From: Anabaena cylindrica PCC 7122
GTDB taxonomy: Bacteria > Cyanobacteriota > Cyanobacteriia > Cyanobacteriales > Nostocaceae
Direction: 5' to 3'
Length of the DNA: 64,000 nt
Assembly (NCBI RefSeq): GCF_000317695.1
Contig: NC_019771.1
Location: 6,171,501-6,235,500 of the forward strand
Below the pieces are notes generated by a model. That model saw only the letters and a list, made by a program, of their open reading frames with translations, was not told the origin of the DNA and did not search any database. A program made the position numbers and the translations under genes. Positions 25,780 to 36,700 of this stretch are shown piece by piece; within the stretch, counting starts at the first letter, position 1, and every line of letters begins with the position of its first letter.

Positions 25780-28700
25780 CCTATAGCCCCTCCTTCAAAC
25801 TCCACCATTGCCAATACAGCATCTAATTCTTTTTGATCAAACTGTGCTAAGGGAAAATCAGAAGGTGTGAATCCACCTATATGAGAAGATTGACAATGGG
25901 CAATGAGCGATCGCAATCTTTCCAGAAAATATTGTGCTAATTGTTCCACTGTGGTTTTTTTATGAATATTTTGACTGTATGTCCAATCCATTCTCAGTTG
26001 ACTATTAACTACAATCCCATTCACGGCTAAAACATGGCTACGACTTGCTTTTAAGCTGTAAGTCAATCCACAGGATTCTTTTGTTGGCAAAAATAGCGCC
26101 GAATTTGAAAATACTTGGTCTATCTGACCCAAATAATTGAAAACTACCTCTGCTTGGGGCATTTCTCGCAATTGGGCTTTAATTTCTCCATCTTGGCTAA
26201 GATAACGCAGTAAACCGTAGCCAATACCCCTATTGGGAATACGCCGTAATTGCTCTTTAATAGATTTCAATTCTTCCCCTAAATCAGAAGTCTGTTTGAG
26301 TTCTAACAAGATGGGAAATAGGTTAGTAAACCATCCTACAGTCCTTGACAAATCCACATCATCAAAGATTGCTTCCCGTCCATGTCCCTCTAATTCCACT
26401 AGCAGTGATTCTGTTCCCGTCCATCTTCTAAAGGACTGTACTAAAGCTGTTAACAGTACATCATTAATTTGAGTTTTATAGGCTTGGGGTACTTCCTGTA
26501 ACAGTAGCTGAGTTTCTTCTACAGTCAAGAAAATAGATACCGTACTCACTGATGCTTCAATATTTTCACCACCAAGATAATCCACTGGTAGTTTAGAAAT
26601 ATTTCTGTAGGCATCCCTCAGCCAATAATCTAATTCTGACTTAATTTTTTCTGACTGGGCGTAATCTGTTAATCGTTTTGACCAATCTTGAAATGAGGTA
26701 GTTTTCGGCGGTAAATGAACAACTTGATCCAAAATCAACTGCTCATAAACTGTTTGTAAATCTTCCAGCAAAATCCGCCAGGAAACACCATCTACAACTA
26801 AGTGGTGAATGACTAACAGTAGACGACTCGACTGATTAGCACCAAGATCAAATAAACAAACTCGGACTAAGGAACCTTGTGATAGATTCAAACTAGCTTG
26901 TAATTGAGTTGCGATCACCTCAATTTCTGATAGTGTAGACAACTTTATCTTTGTAAACGGGACATCTGCATTTAGATCACCATTAACCTGCCGCCAGCTA
27001 TCACCCAGACGCTCAAAACGCATACGCAGAGCATCATGGTGTACCAATAGATGTTGTAAAGCTTGCTCTAACAACATAGTGTTTAAAGGTTGTCGCACCT
27101 CCAGCAATACCGCTTGATTCCAATGGTACGGTTCTAGAAATTCCTGCTCAAAAAACCATTGCTGAATAGGAGTGTGTGGATGTGTACCGATAACTAAACC
27201 TTGTTCAGGTTGGACTAATTGATTTTTCCCTACTACTGTTGCTAATTCAGCAATAGTCTGATGTTGAAATAGCTGTTTTGGTGTTAGCTGTAAACCTGCG
27301 CGATGGGCTAGAAAAATGATTTGCAGACTGAGAATTGAATCACCGCCTAGCTCAAAAAAATTGTCTTGAATGCCTATTGGTTCCCGTCTGAGGACATGAC
27401 TCCAAATACCAGCTAGTGCCTCCTCAACAGAGTTATGGGGGGGAATAAAAGCGGTTGCCAAATCGGGTCTTGTCGCATCAGGAGCCGGTAGCGATCGCCT
27501 ATCTACTTTACCATTAGCTGTCAGAGGTAAAGCATCGAGAATCACGAAAGCAGATGGAACCATATAATCAGGTAATTTTTCCTTTAAAAAGCTCCGCAGT
27601 TCCCCAAGGAAATATCCTGTTTTGTGATCTTCCCCATTTCTGATCACATAGCCAACCAATCGCTTCTCACCAGGTAAATCCTCTCTTGCCAAAACCACCA
27701 CTTCCCGGACATCTGGGTGTTGACTAAGAACTGATTCAATTTCCCCTAGTTCTATTCGGAAGCCCCGGAGTTTAACTTGATAATCAACACGACCAAGATA
27801 TTCAATATCACCATTAGATAAATAACGAGCTAAATCACCAGTTTTATAAAGACGACTATCTAATTCTTGGCTAAAAGGATGGGGAATAAACTTTTCGTTG
27901 GTCAAATCAGGACGATTCAAATAACCTCTAGCCAGTCCAACGCCACCGATGTGTAATTCTCCAGGTACACCCACAGGAGTAGGTTTTCCTTGACCATCGA
28001 GAATATAAATTTGGGTATTGCTAATGGGGCGACCAATAGGCACAAATGGCAATTGGCTATGAGGCTGACATTGCCAAAAAGTCACATCAATTGCTGCTTC
28101 CGTCGGACCATACAAGTTATGTAAATCAGCATCCAGAAGGGCAAAAAAGCGGTCTTGTAAAGTTTTAGGTAAAGCTTCTCCACTGCAAATCACCCGTTTT
28201 AGACAACGACAAGTTTCTAAACCTGACTCTTCTAAAAACACTTGCAGCATCGCCGGCACAAAATGTACAGTTGTGATTTGCTCCCTGGCAATTAATTGAA
28301 CTAAATAAGCACTATCTTGATGTCCTCCTGGTTGGGCAATTACTAATTTTGCTCCGGTGATTAATGTCCAGAAAAATTCCCAAACTGAAACATCAAAACT
28401 GAAAGGAGTTTTTTGTAAAACTCGGTCTTGTGGTGTTAATTTATAGGTGTCTTGCATCCACAATAAACGATTACACAGCCCTTTGTGGGTGTTCATTGCT
28501 CCCTTGGGGTTGCCTGTGGAACCGGAGGTGTAGATGACGTAAATTAGGTTTTCACTAGTAACGCTACTTTGGGGATTTTGGGGATTATAAAGGGTGATTT
28601 TATCCCAATCTGTATCTAGACAAATAACTTGGGCTGAATGAGTGGGTAGTGTTTCTAGTAGTGATGTTTGGGTGAGTAAAATGGGAACTTGGGCATCTGC

Positions 28701-31700
28701 CAACATGAAGGCAATACGCTCTGGGGGATAGGCTGGATCTAAGGGAACGTAAGCTCCTCCGGCTTTGAGAATCCCTAAGAGTCCCACAACCATTTCAATG
28801 GAACGTTCTATACAAATGCCGACTAGTGTTTCTGGTTTTACACCCAGTTTTTGCAGATAATGTGCTAATTGATTGGCTTTGGTATTGAGTTCTCTATAGG
28901 TTAATTGCTCATTTTCAAAGACCAAAGCAATTGCATCTGGTGTGAGTTCTACTTGTTGTTCAAATAGTTGATGAATACAACTTTGTTGGGGATAATCTAC
29001 TTGAGTTTGATTCCACTTGACTAACAGTTGATTTTCTTCTTTCGGGGTGAGTATTGGTAGTTCTAAAAGTCGCTGGTCTGGATTGGCGGTTATGGCTGTG
29101 AGTAATGTTTCTAAATGCCCTGCCATTCTGCTAATTGTTGAGGCATCAAACAAATCAGTATTGTATTCAAAAGCAGCTCTCAGTCCTGAATCCTCCTGTT
29201 CCATATACAGCGTCAGATCGAACTTAGCACTGCCAAGTTCAGTTTCCACAGCACTAACAGTCAACCCTGCCAACTTTAATGCAGACATAGGTGCATTTTG
29301 CAGCACAAACATGACTTGAAACAGAGGTGTATGACTCAAAGACCGTTGTGGCTGAAGTTCTTCAACCAACTGCTCAAAAGGTAAATCCTGATGAGCATAG
29401 GCTCCCAGCGCGACTTCTCGCAATCGACCGAGTAATTCCCTAAAAGTGAGATCACCAGATAAATCCGTTCTTAACACCAGGGTATTGACAAACAAGCCAA
29501 CTAATTGCTCTGTCTCCCCTTGATTGCGGTTAGCAATTGGTGTCCCCACCACGATATCTGTACTATTTGTGTAGCGTCCCAGCAGCACCTTAAAAGCCGT
29601 CAGCAAAGTCATAAACAAGGTACTCCCTGTTTGTTGACTTAACATATTCAGAGCGATGGTTAATTCTGGCGAAATAGTAAAGGCATGAATAGCACCCTGA
29701 AATGTCTGCACCGCAGGTCTGGGGCGGTCTGTGGGTAATTCTAATTTAGGGGGTAAAGCTTCTAAATGTTTACGCCAGTATAATATCTGCTCTTGTAGTA
29801 CTTCTCCCTTTAACCATTGTCGTTGCCATGAAGCAAAGTCTGTATATTGGATAGGTAATTCTGGCATAGTCGGAGTTTGACCTGCACAAAAAGCTGTATA
29901 AAGCTGCGACACCTCACGCATAACGACACCAATTGACCAGCCATCAGCAATAATATGGTGTATGGTCAACAATAAGATGTGTTCTTTTTCTCCAACGTTC
30001 AGTAATTTTACTCGTAATAGGAAGTCATGGTTGAGGTCAAAAGGAGATTGTGCTTCTGCTAAAACCAGTTGTTTAATTTCAGTTTCTCGTTGCTGGGTGG
30101 GTAATGCACTCAAGTCAAGAATGTTTAACTGTATCGGTCTTGTGGGTGAGATAAATGCTATTGGTTGCCCTGCGACTGTTTGAAAATTAGTCTGCAAGGT
30201 TTTGTGGCGTTGCACAATTGTGTGAAAACTTTGCTCTAACACATCATAGTTAAGTTGTCCTTGTAACCGCACCGCAATAGGTATGTTGTAAAAGGGACTA
30301 TCTGGTTCTAACTGAGTGAGAAACCATAACCGCTGTTGAGCAAAAGACAAGGGTAATTCGCCTGTCCAGAAATGGGGTTTTATCGATGGTATTTCCAGTC
30401 CTGTGCCTGATTTTGAGGATTTTTTTATCTCTTTGGCTAACTGGGCTACTGTTGGTAACTCAAACAGACGACGCAAAGGTAGTTCTTGTAAAAAGACTTG
30501 CCGAATTCGAGAAATTACGCGAGTTGCAATTAAAGAATGTCCACCTAGTTGGAAAAAATTATTGTGAATCCCTACTTTTTCTAGACCGAGAACATCTGCC
30601 CAAATGCCAGCAAGTATCTCCTCCACAGGAGATGAAGGTGGGACAAAATCAGTTTTTGGGGATAACTGGATTGGGTCAGGTGCTGGTAAAGCTTTGCGGT
30701 TAACTTTGCCATTTGGTGTTAATGGTAATGCCTCAAGTGTGAAAAACACATTTGGGATCATGTAGTCTGGCAGTTGCAACTCTAAAAATTGCCGTAGTTC
30801 GGAAATTGCTAAGTCTTGTTTTGAGCGGGGAACTAGATATGCGACTAAACGTTGAAAATCTGCTTGATCTGAGTGAACTATAACCACAACTTCGCGGATA
30901 TCTGGATGTTGACTAAGAACTGATTCAATTTCCCCTAGTTCTATTCGGAAGCCACGAAGTTTAACTTGATAATCAACACGACCAAGATATTCAATATCAC
31001 CATTAGATAAATAACGAGCTAAATCACCAGTTTTATAAAGACGACTATCTAATTTTTGACTAAAAGGATGGGGAATAAACTTTTCTTTGGTCAAATCTGG
31101 ACGGTTTAAATATCCTCGTGTCACCCCTGCACCACCAACATATATTTCCCCAGGAACTCCCACAGGTACTAATTGAAAATGCTGGTCAAGTAAATATATT
31201 TGTAAATCAGGAATAGGACGACCAATCACACTAGCTGTATTGTTTAAATCAACCATAGTTAGAGGACGATACGTCACATGAACGGTAGTTTCTGTAATTC
31301 CGTACATATTGACTAATTGCGGCCATTGGTCTCCATGTTGATCAAACCACGGCTTTAAGCTTGGTAATTCTAAAGCTTCTCCACCAAATATTACCAATCG
31401 TAGATTCAATTCTGGACTGATACCTAAAGACTCTTCAGCTTTAATTAATTGACGAAAAGCCGAAGGTGTTTGGTTGAGTACCGTAACCCTTTCTTCACAC
31501 AATAGTTGATAAAATTCTTCTGGTGAGCGACTAACTAAATAAGGAACAACTACCAGTTTTCCACCATAAATTAAAGCTCCCCAAATTTCCCAAACTGAGA
31601 AATCAAAAGCATAGGAATGAAACAGCGTCCATACATCTTGGGAATTAAAATTGTACCAAGCTTGCGTGGCAGCAAACAAACGCACGATGTTACTATGATT

Positions 31701-33791
31701 AACTAAAACCCCTTTAGGTTGACCTGTTGAACCAGAAGTATAAATAACATAAGCAGCATTTCCTATTTTGACATTGCTGGTGGGGTTTTGTGGACTATGG
31801 AGGGTGATTTTATCCCAGTCTGTATCCAGACAAACGACCAGGGCTGAATGAGTGGGTAGTGTTGTTAGTAGTGATGCTTGAGTGAGTAAAATGGGAACTT
31901 GGGCATCTGCCAACATGAATTCTAGACGCTCTGGGGGATAGGCTGGATCTAAGGGAACGTAAGCTCCTCCGGCTTTGAGAATCCCTAAGAGTCCCACAAT
32001 CATTTCAATGGAACGTTCTATACAAATGCCGACTAGTGTTTCTGGTTTTACACCCAGTTTTTGCAAATAATGTGCTAACTGATTGGCTTTGGTATTGAGT
32101 TCTCTATAGGTTAATTGCTCATCTTCAAAGACCAAAGCAATTGCATCTGGTGTGAGTTCTACTTGTTGTTCAAATAGTTGATGAATACAACTTTGTTGGG
32201 GATAATCTACTTGAGTTTGATTCCACTCGACTAACAGTTGATTTTCTTCTTTCGGGGTGAGTATTGGGAGTTCTAAGAGTCGCTGATCTGGATTGGCAGC
32301 TACTGCTGTTAATAATGTTTCTAAATGTCCAACCATGCTGCTAATTGTCGCGGCATCAAACAAATCAGTATTGTATTCTACTTCTCCTATTAAACCTGAT
32401 TCTGTTTCTGCAAATTCTAAAGTTAGATCAAACCTGGATGTCTGGTTATGAGTGGGGAGAATTTCTAGGGTGAGTCCGGGAATTTCTAAACTGGTTTGCG
32501 GCACATTGAGAAAAGAAAACATGACTTGGAACAACTGAGAATAACTCAAGTCCCTTGGTAATTGTAATTCTTCTACCAGCTTTTCAAAGGGTAAATTTTG
32601 GTGAGTATAAGCATTTAATGTCACCTCTCTTACTCTGATTAATAATTCCCGAAAACTGGGATTACCCGATAAAGAAGTCCGCAAGACTAAAGTATTAGCA
32701 AAAATGCCAATTAGTTTTTCAATTTCGGCACGGTTGCGGTTAGCAATGGGAGAACCAACTAAGATATCTTCTTGACCTGTGTAGCGGTAGAGTAAGGTTT
32801 TGAAGGTTGCCAGCAGTGTCATAAACAAGGTAGCTCCCACACTGCGACTAGTAGCTTTCAGGGACTCAGTTAATGTTTTGGACAGCGAGAAGTTATGTAT
32901 CTTGCCAGGGTAGGTTTGAATAGGTGGACGCGATCGCTCTATGGGCAGTTGCAGTAAGTTGGGGGCATTGTGCAGCTGCTGTTTCCAGTAAGCAAGTTCT
33001 GTTTCTAATAAGTCAGTTTGTAAATACTGCCGTTGCCAAACTGTAAAGTCTGCGTATTGAATTGGCAATGGAGGCAGTGGTGATGCTTTGCCTTGAGCAA
33101 AAGCTTGATAAAGCAGGGTAAATTCGTCTAACAGTAAATTAATAGCCCAAAAGTCTGCAAGGATGTGGTGAATAGTCAGTTGCAGTAGATATTCGGTTTC
33201 TTCTAGTTGTAATAGTGTGACTCGTAATAAAGGCGCTTGGGTGAGGTCAAAAGGTCGTTTAGCTTCCTCTGCGATCAGACGCTGTACCTCTAGTTCCTGC
33301 TCGGTTTTAGTTAGCGATCGCCAATCGACCACGGGTACTGTAATATTTAAATTGGGTGCGATCTCCTGAATTGGTTGCCCATCTACATTTTTAAAGCTTG
33401 TCCGCAAGACTTCGTGACGCTGTACAATTTCTGCAAAGCTTTGTTGCAAAACTGCTATTTGTAGAGAACCGCTAATTTTTACTACCCCAGATTCGTTGTA
33501 AATAGCACTGTTACCTGCAATTTGCTCTATTAACCACAATCTTTGCTGGGCAAAAGACAACGGTATATCTGTATCTCTGGTAACAGGCACAATTGCCCCG
33601 GTACTATAACTAGAATCCAGAGTTGTGTTTTGTAAAAGTTTAATAATCTCTGGTTTGTACTCTTTAATTTGCCCCAATAAAGTGGGTGTTAATGTTCCTG
33701 TAGGTGTGCTGTAGTGGAGTTTATCGCCGTTGACCCAAAGCTGTATATCTAAACTCTTCAGATAAGCTAAAAATTCAGTAGTAGTTTTCAT
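25776..33791 (-). CDS. NRPS, C-A-PCP-C-A-PCP-E: adds Thr then D-Ser
   Basis: This 2671-residue enzyme has a TubC-like docking domain (1-55), C1 (about 75-510), A1 (about 515-1010), PCP1 (GGHSL near 1082), C2 (about 1140-1580; HHIIADGWS near 1279), A2 (about 1590-2095), PCP2 (GGDSI near 2149) and an epimerase (about 2200-2640; HHLVVDGVSW near 2330). A1 reads D-F-W-N-I-G-M-V-H-K, the classical threonine code; A2 reads D-V-W-H-I-S-L-I-D-K, serine. C1 has HHILADF (208-214), Phe in place of Gly, and takes the polyketide-linked chain from the PKS encoded just upstream (ATGA overlap). The product order is Thr then D-Ser. Confidence 0.95.
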   Translation of the reverse strand: MKTTTEFLAYLKSLDIQLWVNGDKLHYSTPTGTLTPTLLGQIKEYKPEIIKLLQNTTLDSSYSTGAIVPVTRDTDIPLSFAQQRLWLIEQIAGNSAIYNESGVVKISGSLQIAVLQQSFAEIVQRHEVLRTSFKNVDGQPIQEIAPNLNITVPVVDWRSLTKTEQELEVQRLIAEEAKRPFDLTQAPLLRVTLLQLEETEYLLQLTIHHILADFWAINLLLDEFTLLYQAFAQGKASPLPPLPIQYADFTVWQRQYLQTDLLETELAYWKQQLHNAPNLLQLPIERSRPPIQTYPGKIHNFSLSKTLTESLKATSRSVGATLFMTLLATFKTLLYRYTGQEDILVGSPIANRNRAEIEKLIGIFANTLVLRTSLSGNPSFRELLIRVREVTLNAYTHQNLPFEKLVEELQLPRDLSYSQLFQVMFSFLNVPQTSLEIPGLTLEILPTHNQTSRFDLTLEFAETESGLIGEVEYNTDLFDAATISSMVGHLETLLTAVAANPDQRLLELPILTPKEENQLLVEWNQTQVDYPQQSCIHQLFEQQVELTPDAIALVFEDEQLTYRELNTKANQLAHYLQKLGVKPETLVGICIERSIEMIVGLLGILKAGGAYVPLDPAYPPERLEFMLADAQVPILLTQASLLTTLPTHSALVVCLDTDWDKITLHSPQNPTSNVKIGNAAYVIYTSGSTGQPKGVLVNHSNIVRLFAATQAWYNFNSQDVWTLFHSYAFDFSVWEIWGALIYGGKLVVVPYLVSRSPEEFYQLLCEERVTVLNQTPSAFRQLIKAEESLGISPELNLRLVIFGGEALELPSLKPWFDQHGDQWPQLVNMYGITETTVHVTYRPLTMVDLNNTASVIGRPIPDLQIYLLDQHFQLVPVGVPGEIYVGGAGVTRGYLNRPDLTKEKFIPHPFSQKLDSRLYKTGDLARYLSNGDIEYLGRVDYQVKLRGFRIELGEIESVLSQHPDIREVVVIVHSDQADFQRLVAYLVPRSKQDLAISELRQFLELQLPDYMIPNVFFTLEALPLTPNGKVNRKALPAPDPIQLSPKTDFVPPSSPVEEILAGIWADVLGLEKVGIHNNFFQLGGHSLIATRVISRIRQVFLQELPLRRLFELPTVAQLAKEIKKSSKSGTGLEIPSIKPHFWTGELPLSFAQQRLWFLTQLEPDSPFYNIPIAVRLQGQLNYDVLEQSFHTIVQRHKTLQTNFQTVAGQPIAFISPTRPIQLNILDLSALPTQQRETEIKQLVLAEAQSPFDLNHDFLLRVKLLNVGEKEHILLLTIHHIIADGWSIGVVMREVSQLYTAFCAGQTPTMPELPIQYTDFASWQRQWLKGEVLQEQILYWRKHLEALPPKLELPTDRPRPAVQTFQGAIHAFTISPELTIALNMLSQQTGSTLFMTLLTAFKVLLGRYTNSTDIVVGTPIANRNQGETEQLVGLFVNTLVLRTDLSGDLTFRELLGRLREVALGAYAHQDLPFEQLVEELQPQRSLSHTPLFQVMFVLQNAPMSALKLAGLTVSAVETELGSAKFDLTLYMEQEDSGLRAAFEYNTDLFDASTISRMAGHLETLLTAITANPDQRLLELPILTPKEENQLLVKWNQTQVDYPQQSCIHQLFEQQVELTPDAIALVFENEQLTYRELNTKANQLAHYLQKLGVKPETLVGICIERSIEMVVGLLGILKAGGAYVPLDPAYPPERIAFMLADAQVPILLTQTSLLETLPTHSAQVICLDTDWDKITLYNPQNPQSSVTSENLIYVIYTSGSTGNPKGAMNTHKGLCNRLLWMQDTYKLTPQDRVLQKTPFSFDVSVWEFFWTLITGAKLVIAQPGGHQDSAYLVQLIAREQITTVHFVPAMLQVFLEESGLETCRCLKRVICSGEALPKTLQDRFFALLDADLHNLYGPTEAAIDVTFWQCQPHSQLPFVPIGRPISNTQIYILDGQGKPTPVGVPGELHIGGVGLARGYLNRPDLTNEKFIPHPFSQELDSRLYKTGDLARYLSNGDIEYLGRVDYQVKLRGFRIELGEIESVLSQHPDVREVVVLAREDLPGEKRLVGYVIRNGEDHKTGYFLGELRSFLKEKLPDYMVPSAFVILDALPLTANGKVDRRSLPAPDATRPDLATAFIPPHNSVEEALAGIWSHVLRREPIGIQDNFFELGGDSILSLQIIFLAHRAGLQLTPKQLFQHQTIAELATVVGKNQLVQPEQGLVIGTHPHTPIQQWFFEQEFLEPYHWNQAVLLEVRQPLNTMLLEQALQHLLVHHDALRMRFERLGDSWRQVNGDLNADVPFTKIKLSTLSEIEVIATQLQASLNLSQGSLVRVCLFDLGANQSSRLLLVIHHLVVDGVSWRILLEDLQTVYEQLILDQVVHLPPKTTSFQDWSKRLTDYAQSEKIKSELDYWLRDAYRNISKLPVDYLGGENIEASVSTVSIFLTVEETQLLLQEVPQAYKTQINDVLLTALVQSFRRWTGTESLLVELEGHGREAIFDDVDLSRTVGWFTNLFPILLELKQTSDLGEELKSIKEQLRRIPNRGIGYGLLRYLSQDGEIKAQLREMPQAEVVFNYLGQIDQVFSNSALFLPTKESCGLTYSLKASRSHVLAVNGIVVNSQLRMDWTYSQNIHKKTTVEQLAQYFLERLRSLIAHCQSSHIGGFTPSDFPLAQFDQKELDAVLAMVEFEGGAIG

Positions 33792-36700
33792 AATTCTCCC
33801 TCTTCACGTAGGCATATCCTGCTCATTCCCGCACTCACAGTTTCTCGCTCAAAGTATTTAGCTAAATCAGCTACAGTTGATGCTGCAAATAAACTATTAA
33901 TGGGTAACTCTATTCGCAGTTTTTCTCGGACTTGAGAAATAAAGCGCACAGCTAACAATGAGTCTCCCCCTAATTCAAAAAAGTTATCATTAATACCTAT
34001 CCGCGAGACACCAAGTATTTCTTGCCAGATGTTTATCAGGGTTTGCTCATGCTCGTGACGAGGAGCAATATAAGCACTACTTAAAAGCGGTCGCGGATGT
34101 GCTGGTTGGGAAAGATTAATTTGTTCTAAGGTGGCTAAAAAATTCTCTGCTTGATGATTAATCAGTTGTTGTTCGGTTTGATGTAAATCATTTTTAGATA
34201 CTACAACTTGAGATAGTTTACTACTAAGAATCCTCACAAAAGCATCTATTCCTTCTGAAGGTAATAATCCTGCTGAGGTCTGTGTAGAAACTAGTTGCTG
34301 AGATGCTTTAGCTGCCATACCAACTTGTTGCCAAGCATCCCAATTTATAGCAACTGTAAATGTGCTATTTTTAGAATTTTTGTGGCGAGCGAAAGCATCT
34401 AAAAAGGAGTTGGCTGCCGTATAATCTACTTGCCCGAATATACCTTTAATTGCAGCAATTGATGAACACAAAACGAGGAAATCTAATTGCACATCCTGGA
34501 AGATATTTTCTAAAACTAATGTCCCTGTAACTTTGGGAGATAGAATTTTATGTGCTTCTTCAATGGATTTGATTTGCATCACACCACCACCAGGAACACC
34601 GGCAGCGTGGATGACACCATTGATAGTACCGAATTGTAGCTGTCCGCAAGCGATCGCTTTTTTCATCTGTGCTAATGAAGCTACATCAGCGTTAACAACC
34701 AAAATTTCCGCCCCAAATGTTTCCAATTCCTGGATTTTGCGAATTGTCGCGGTGATGGGATTTTGCTGATCATGGTTAGCTAACCATTGTTCCCACTCGT
34801 CGCGCTGGGGAAATGCTGAACGTCCTGTAAGTATCAACTTTCCTTGCACTGTCTTAGCTAAATACTCTGCTAAAACTAGTCCAAGTCCACCCAATCCACC
34901 AGTAATCAGATAAACTCCCCCTGGCCGTAATCGTGGGGTTTCATCTTTTGCTTTTTCTAAACGGACTGGTTCAAAAGTTTGCACCCAGCGAGAAACACCA
35001 CGGTAAGCAATTAATTGCTCAGATGATGCAACTCTCAATTCAGTCAGCAGATTTTCTAAGAGTTTTTCATATTGCCAAGTCCCAGCTACAGGCAAGACAA
35101 TATCAATGCTGCAACAATTAAAATTGGGGTATTCTTGCGGTATCACCTGAACAGGCCCTAGCAAAGTTGATTTTTGGGGAGATAGAATTTCATCCCCAAC
35201 AACTGATTGCAAGTGATTAGAAATCACCACCAACCGATACTCACCCATAAGAGGATGTTTGCCCAATGCCTGGGCTAAAAATAACAGACTATTAAATCCT
35301 GTGGTTTGCCATTCATTAATTACTTCTGGGTCTAATGTGACATTGCACAGATGGACAATTGTGTGGGGTAGTTGCTGTTTGAGTAGGAGTTGTTGGACTA
35401 GGGCATCATAATCATCAGAGGATTGAGGATTGAGAGAGTAAGAGCTTAACTTCTCAAATTCCGTTCCCACTTGGACTGTGATCACATCGTGACCTTGCTG
35501 TTGTAGTCGTTCTACTAATTGCCAACCCAAGCCGCATTCATCCAAAAATACTAAATAGCTAGACTGCTGCGGTGCTAGTTCTTGATATTGGGTTGAAATT
35601 ACCGATTGCTTCCACAAAGGTAAATAAAACCAATCGGCAATATCCGACTTTTTCACCTTTGATATTGGTGTTTGCGGTTCAATCCAATAACGCTGACGCT
35701 CAAAGGGATAAGTAGGCAAAGGCAGACGCTGACGGCGTTCATGAGCATAAAATCCTGACCAGTCTACAGATGCCCCAGCTAACCACAATTGACCTAAAGT
35801 ATTCAGTAAAAATGCTACTGCTGATTGATCTTCGCCTATTGAAGATAGCACCACCTGTTGAGCAGATTTAGTTGGATGCTGATTGGCTAAGGTACTTAAA
35901 GTGTTTCCTATCCCTACCTCTAGCAAAATTTGTCCCGGCTGTTGGCATAACTCTTCTAAACCTGCGTTAAAATTCTCAACTTTCCCTAAATGTTTCAACC
36001 AGTAATGGGGGTCTGTTGCTTCTTGGGTAGTAATCCAAGTTCCCGTCAAATTAGAGATGTAGGGAATTTGTGGTGATTGTAGGTGAATTTCGGCGATTTT
36101 TTCTTTATTTGCGACTAATTTTAAAGCGTCTTTCAAGGAAAATACTCCGGCTAAGGCCGCCGCTACATATTCTCCCATCCCATACCCAATCATGCCTACA
36201 GGATGTATTCCCCAAGATATCCATAATTGAGCTAAAGCATATTCAATTGCAAATAATGCTATTTCTGGGGGTTTTTCAGAATAGAGAACTTGACGCAGAT
36301 CAATTCCTAAATCAGGTTGGAGCAGTTCACAGCAGATATCAATATGCTGACGAAATGCGGGTTCCACTTGGTAGAGTTCTTTGGTTATGTTCACATATTG
36401 CGTACCCGGACCTGGAAACATGAAGATAACTGGCCGTTCTTGAGATGCCTGAAATTGGCTGAACACTGTGGAGGAATCTTGTGATTTAAGAGCTTTGACA
36501 GCTGCGTCCAGGTTTTGAGATACTACTATACGGCGATCGCTAAAAGCTTGACGACCAATACTCAGGGTGTAAGCAATATCAGCGAAGTTGAGTTCTTGAT
36601 GCTGTTCTAGATATTTAGCAAGATTAGCGGTGGCTGTATCAACGGCTGTAGCAGTTTTAGCGGAGATAACTAGCAACTGCCAAGGGCGTGATTTTCCAGA

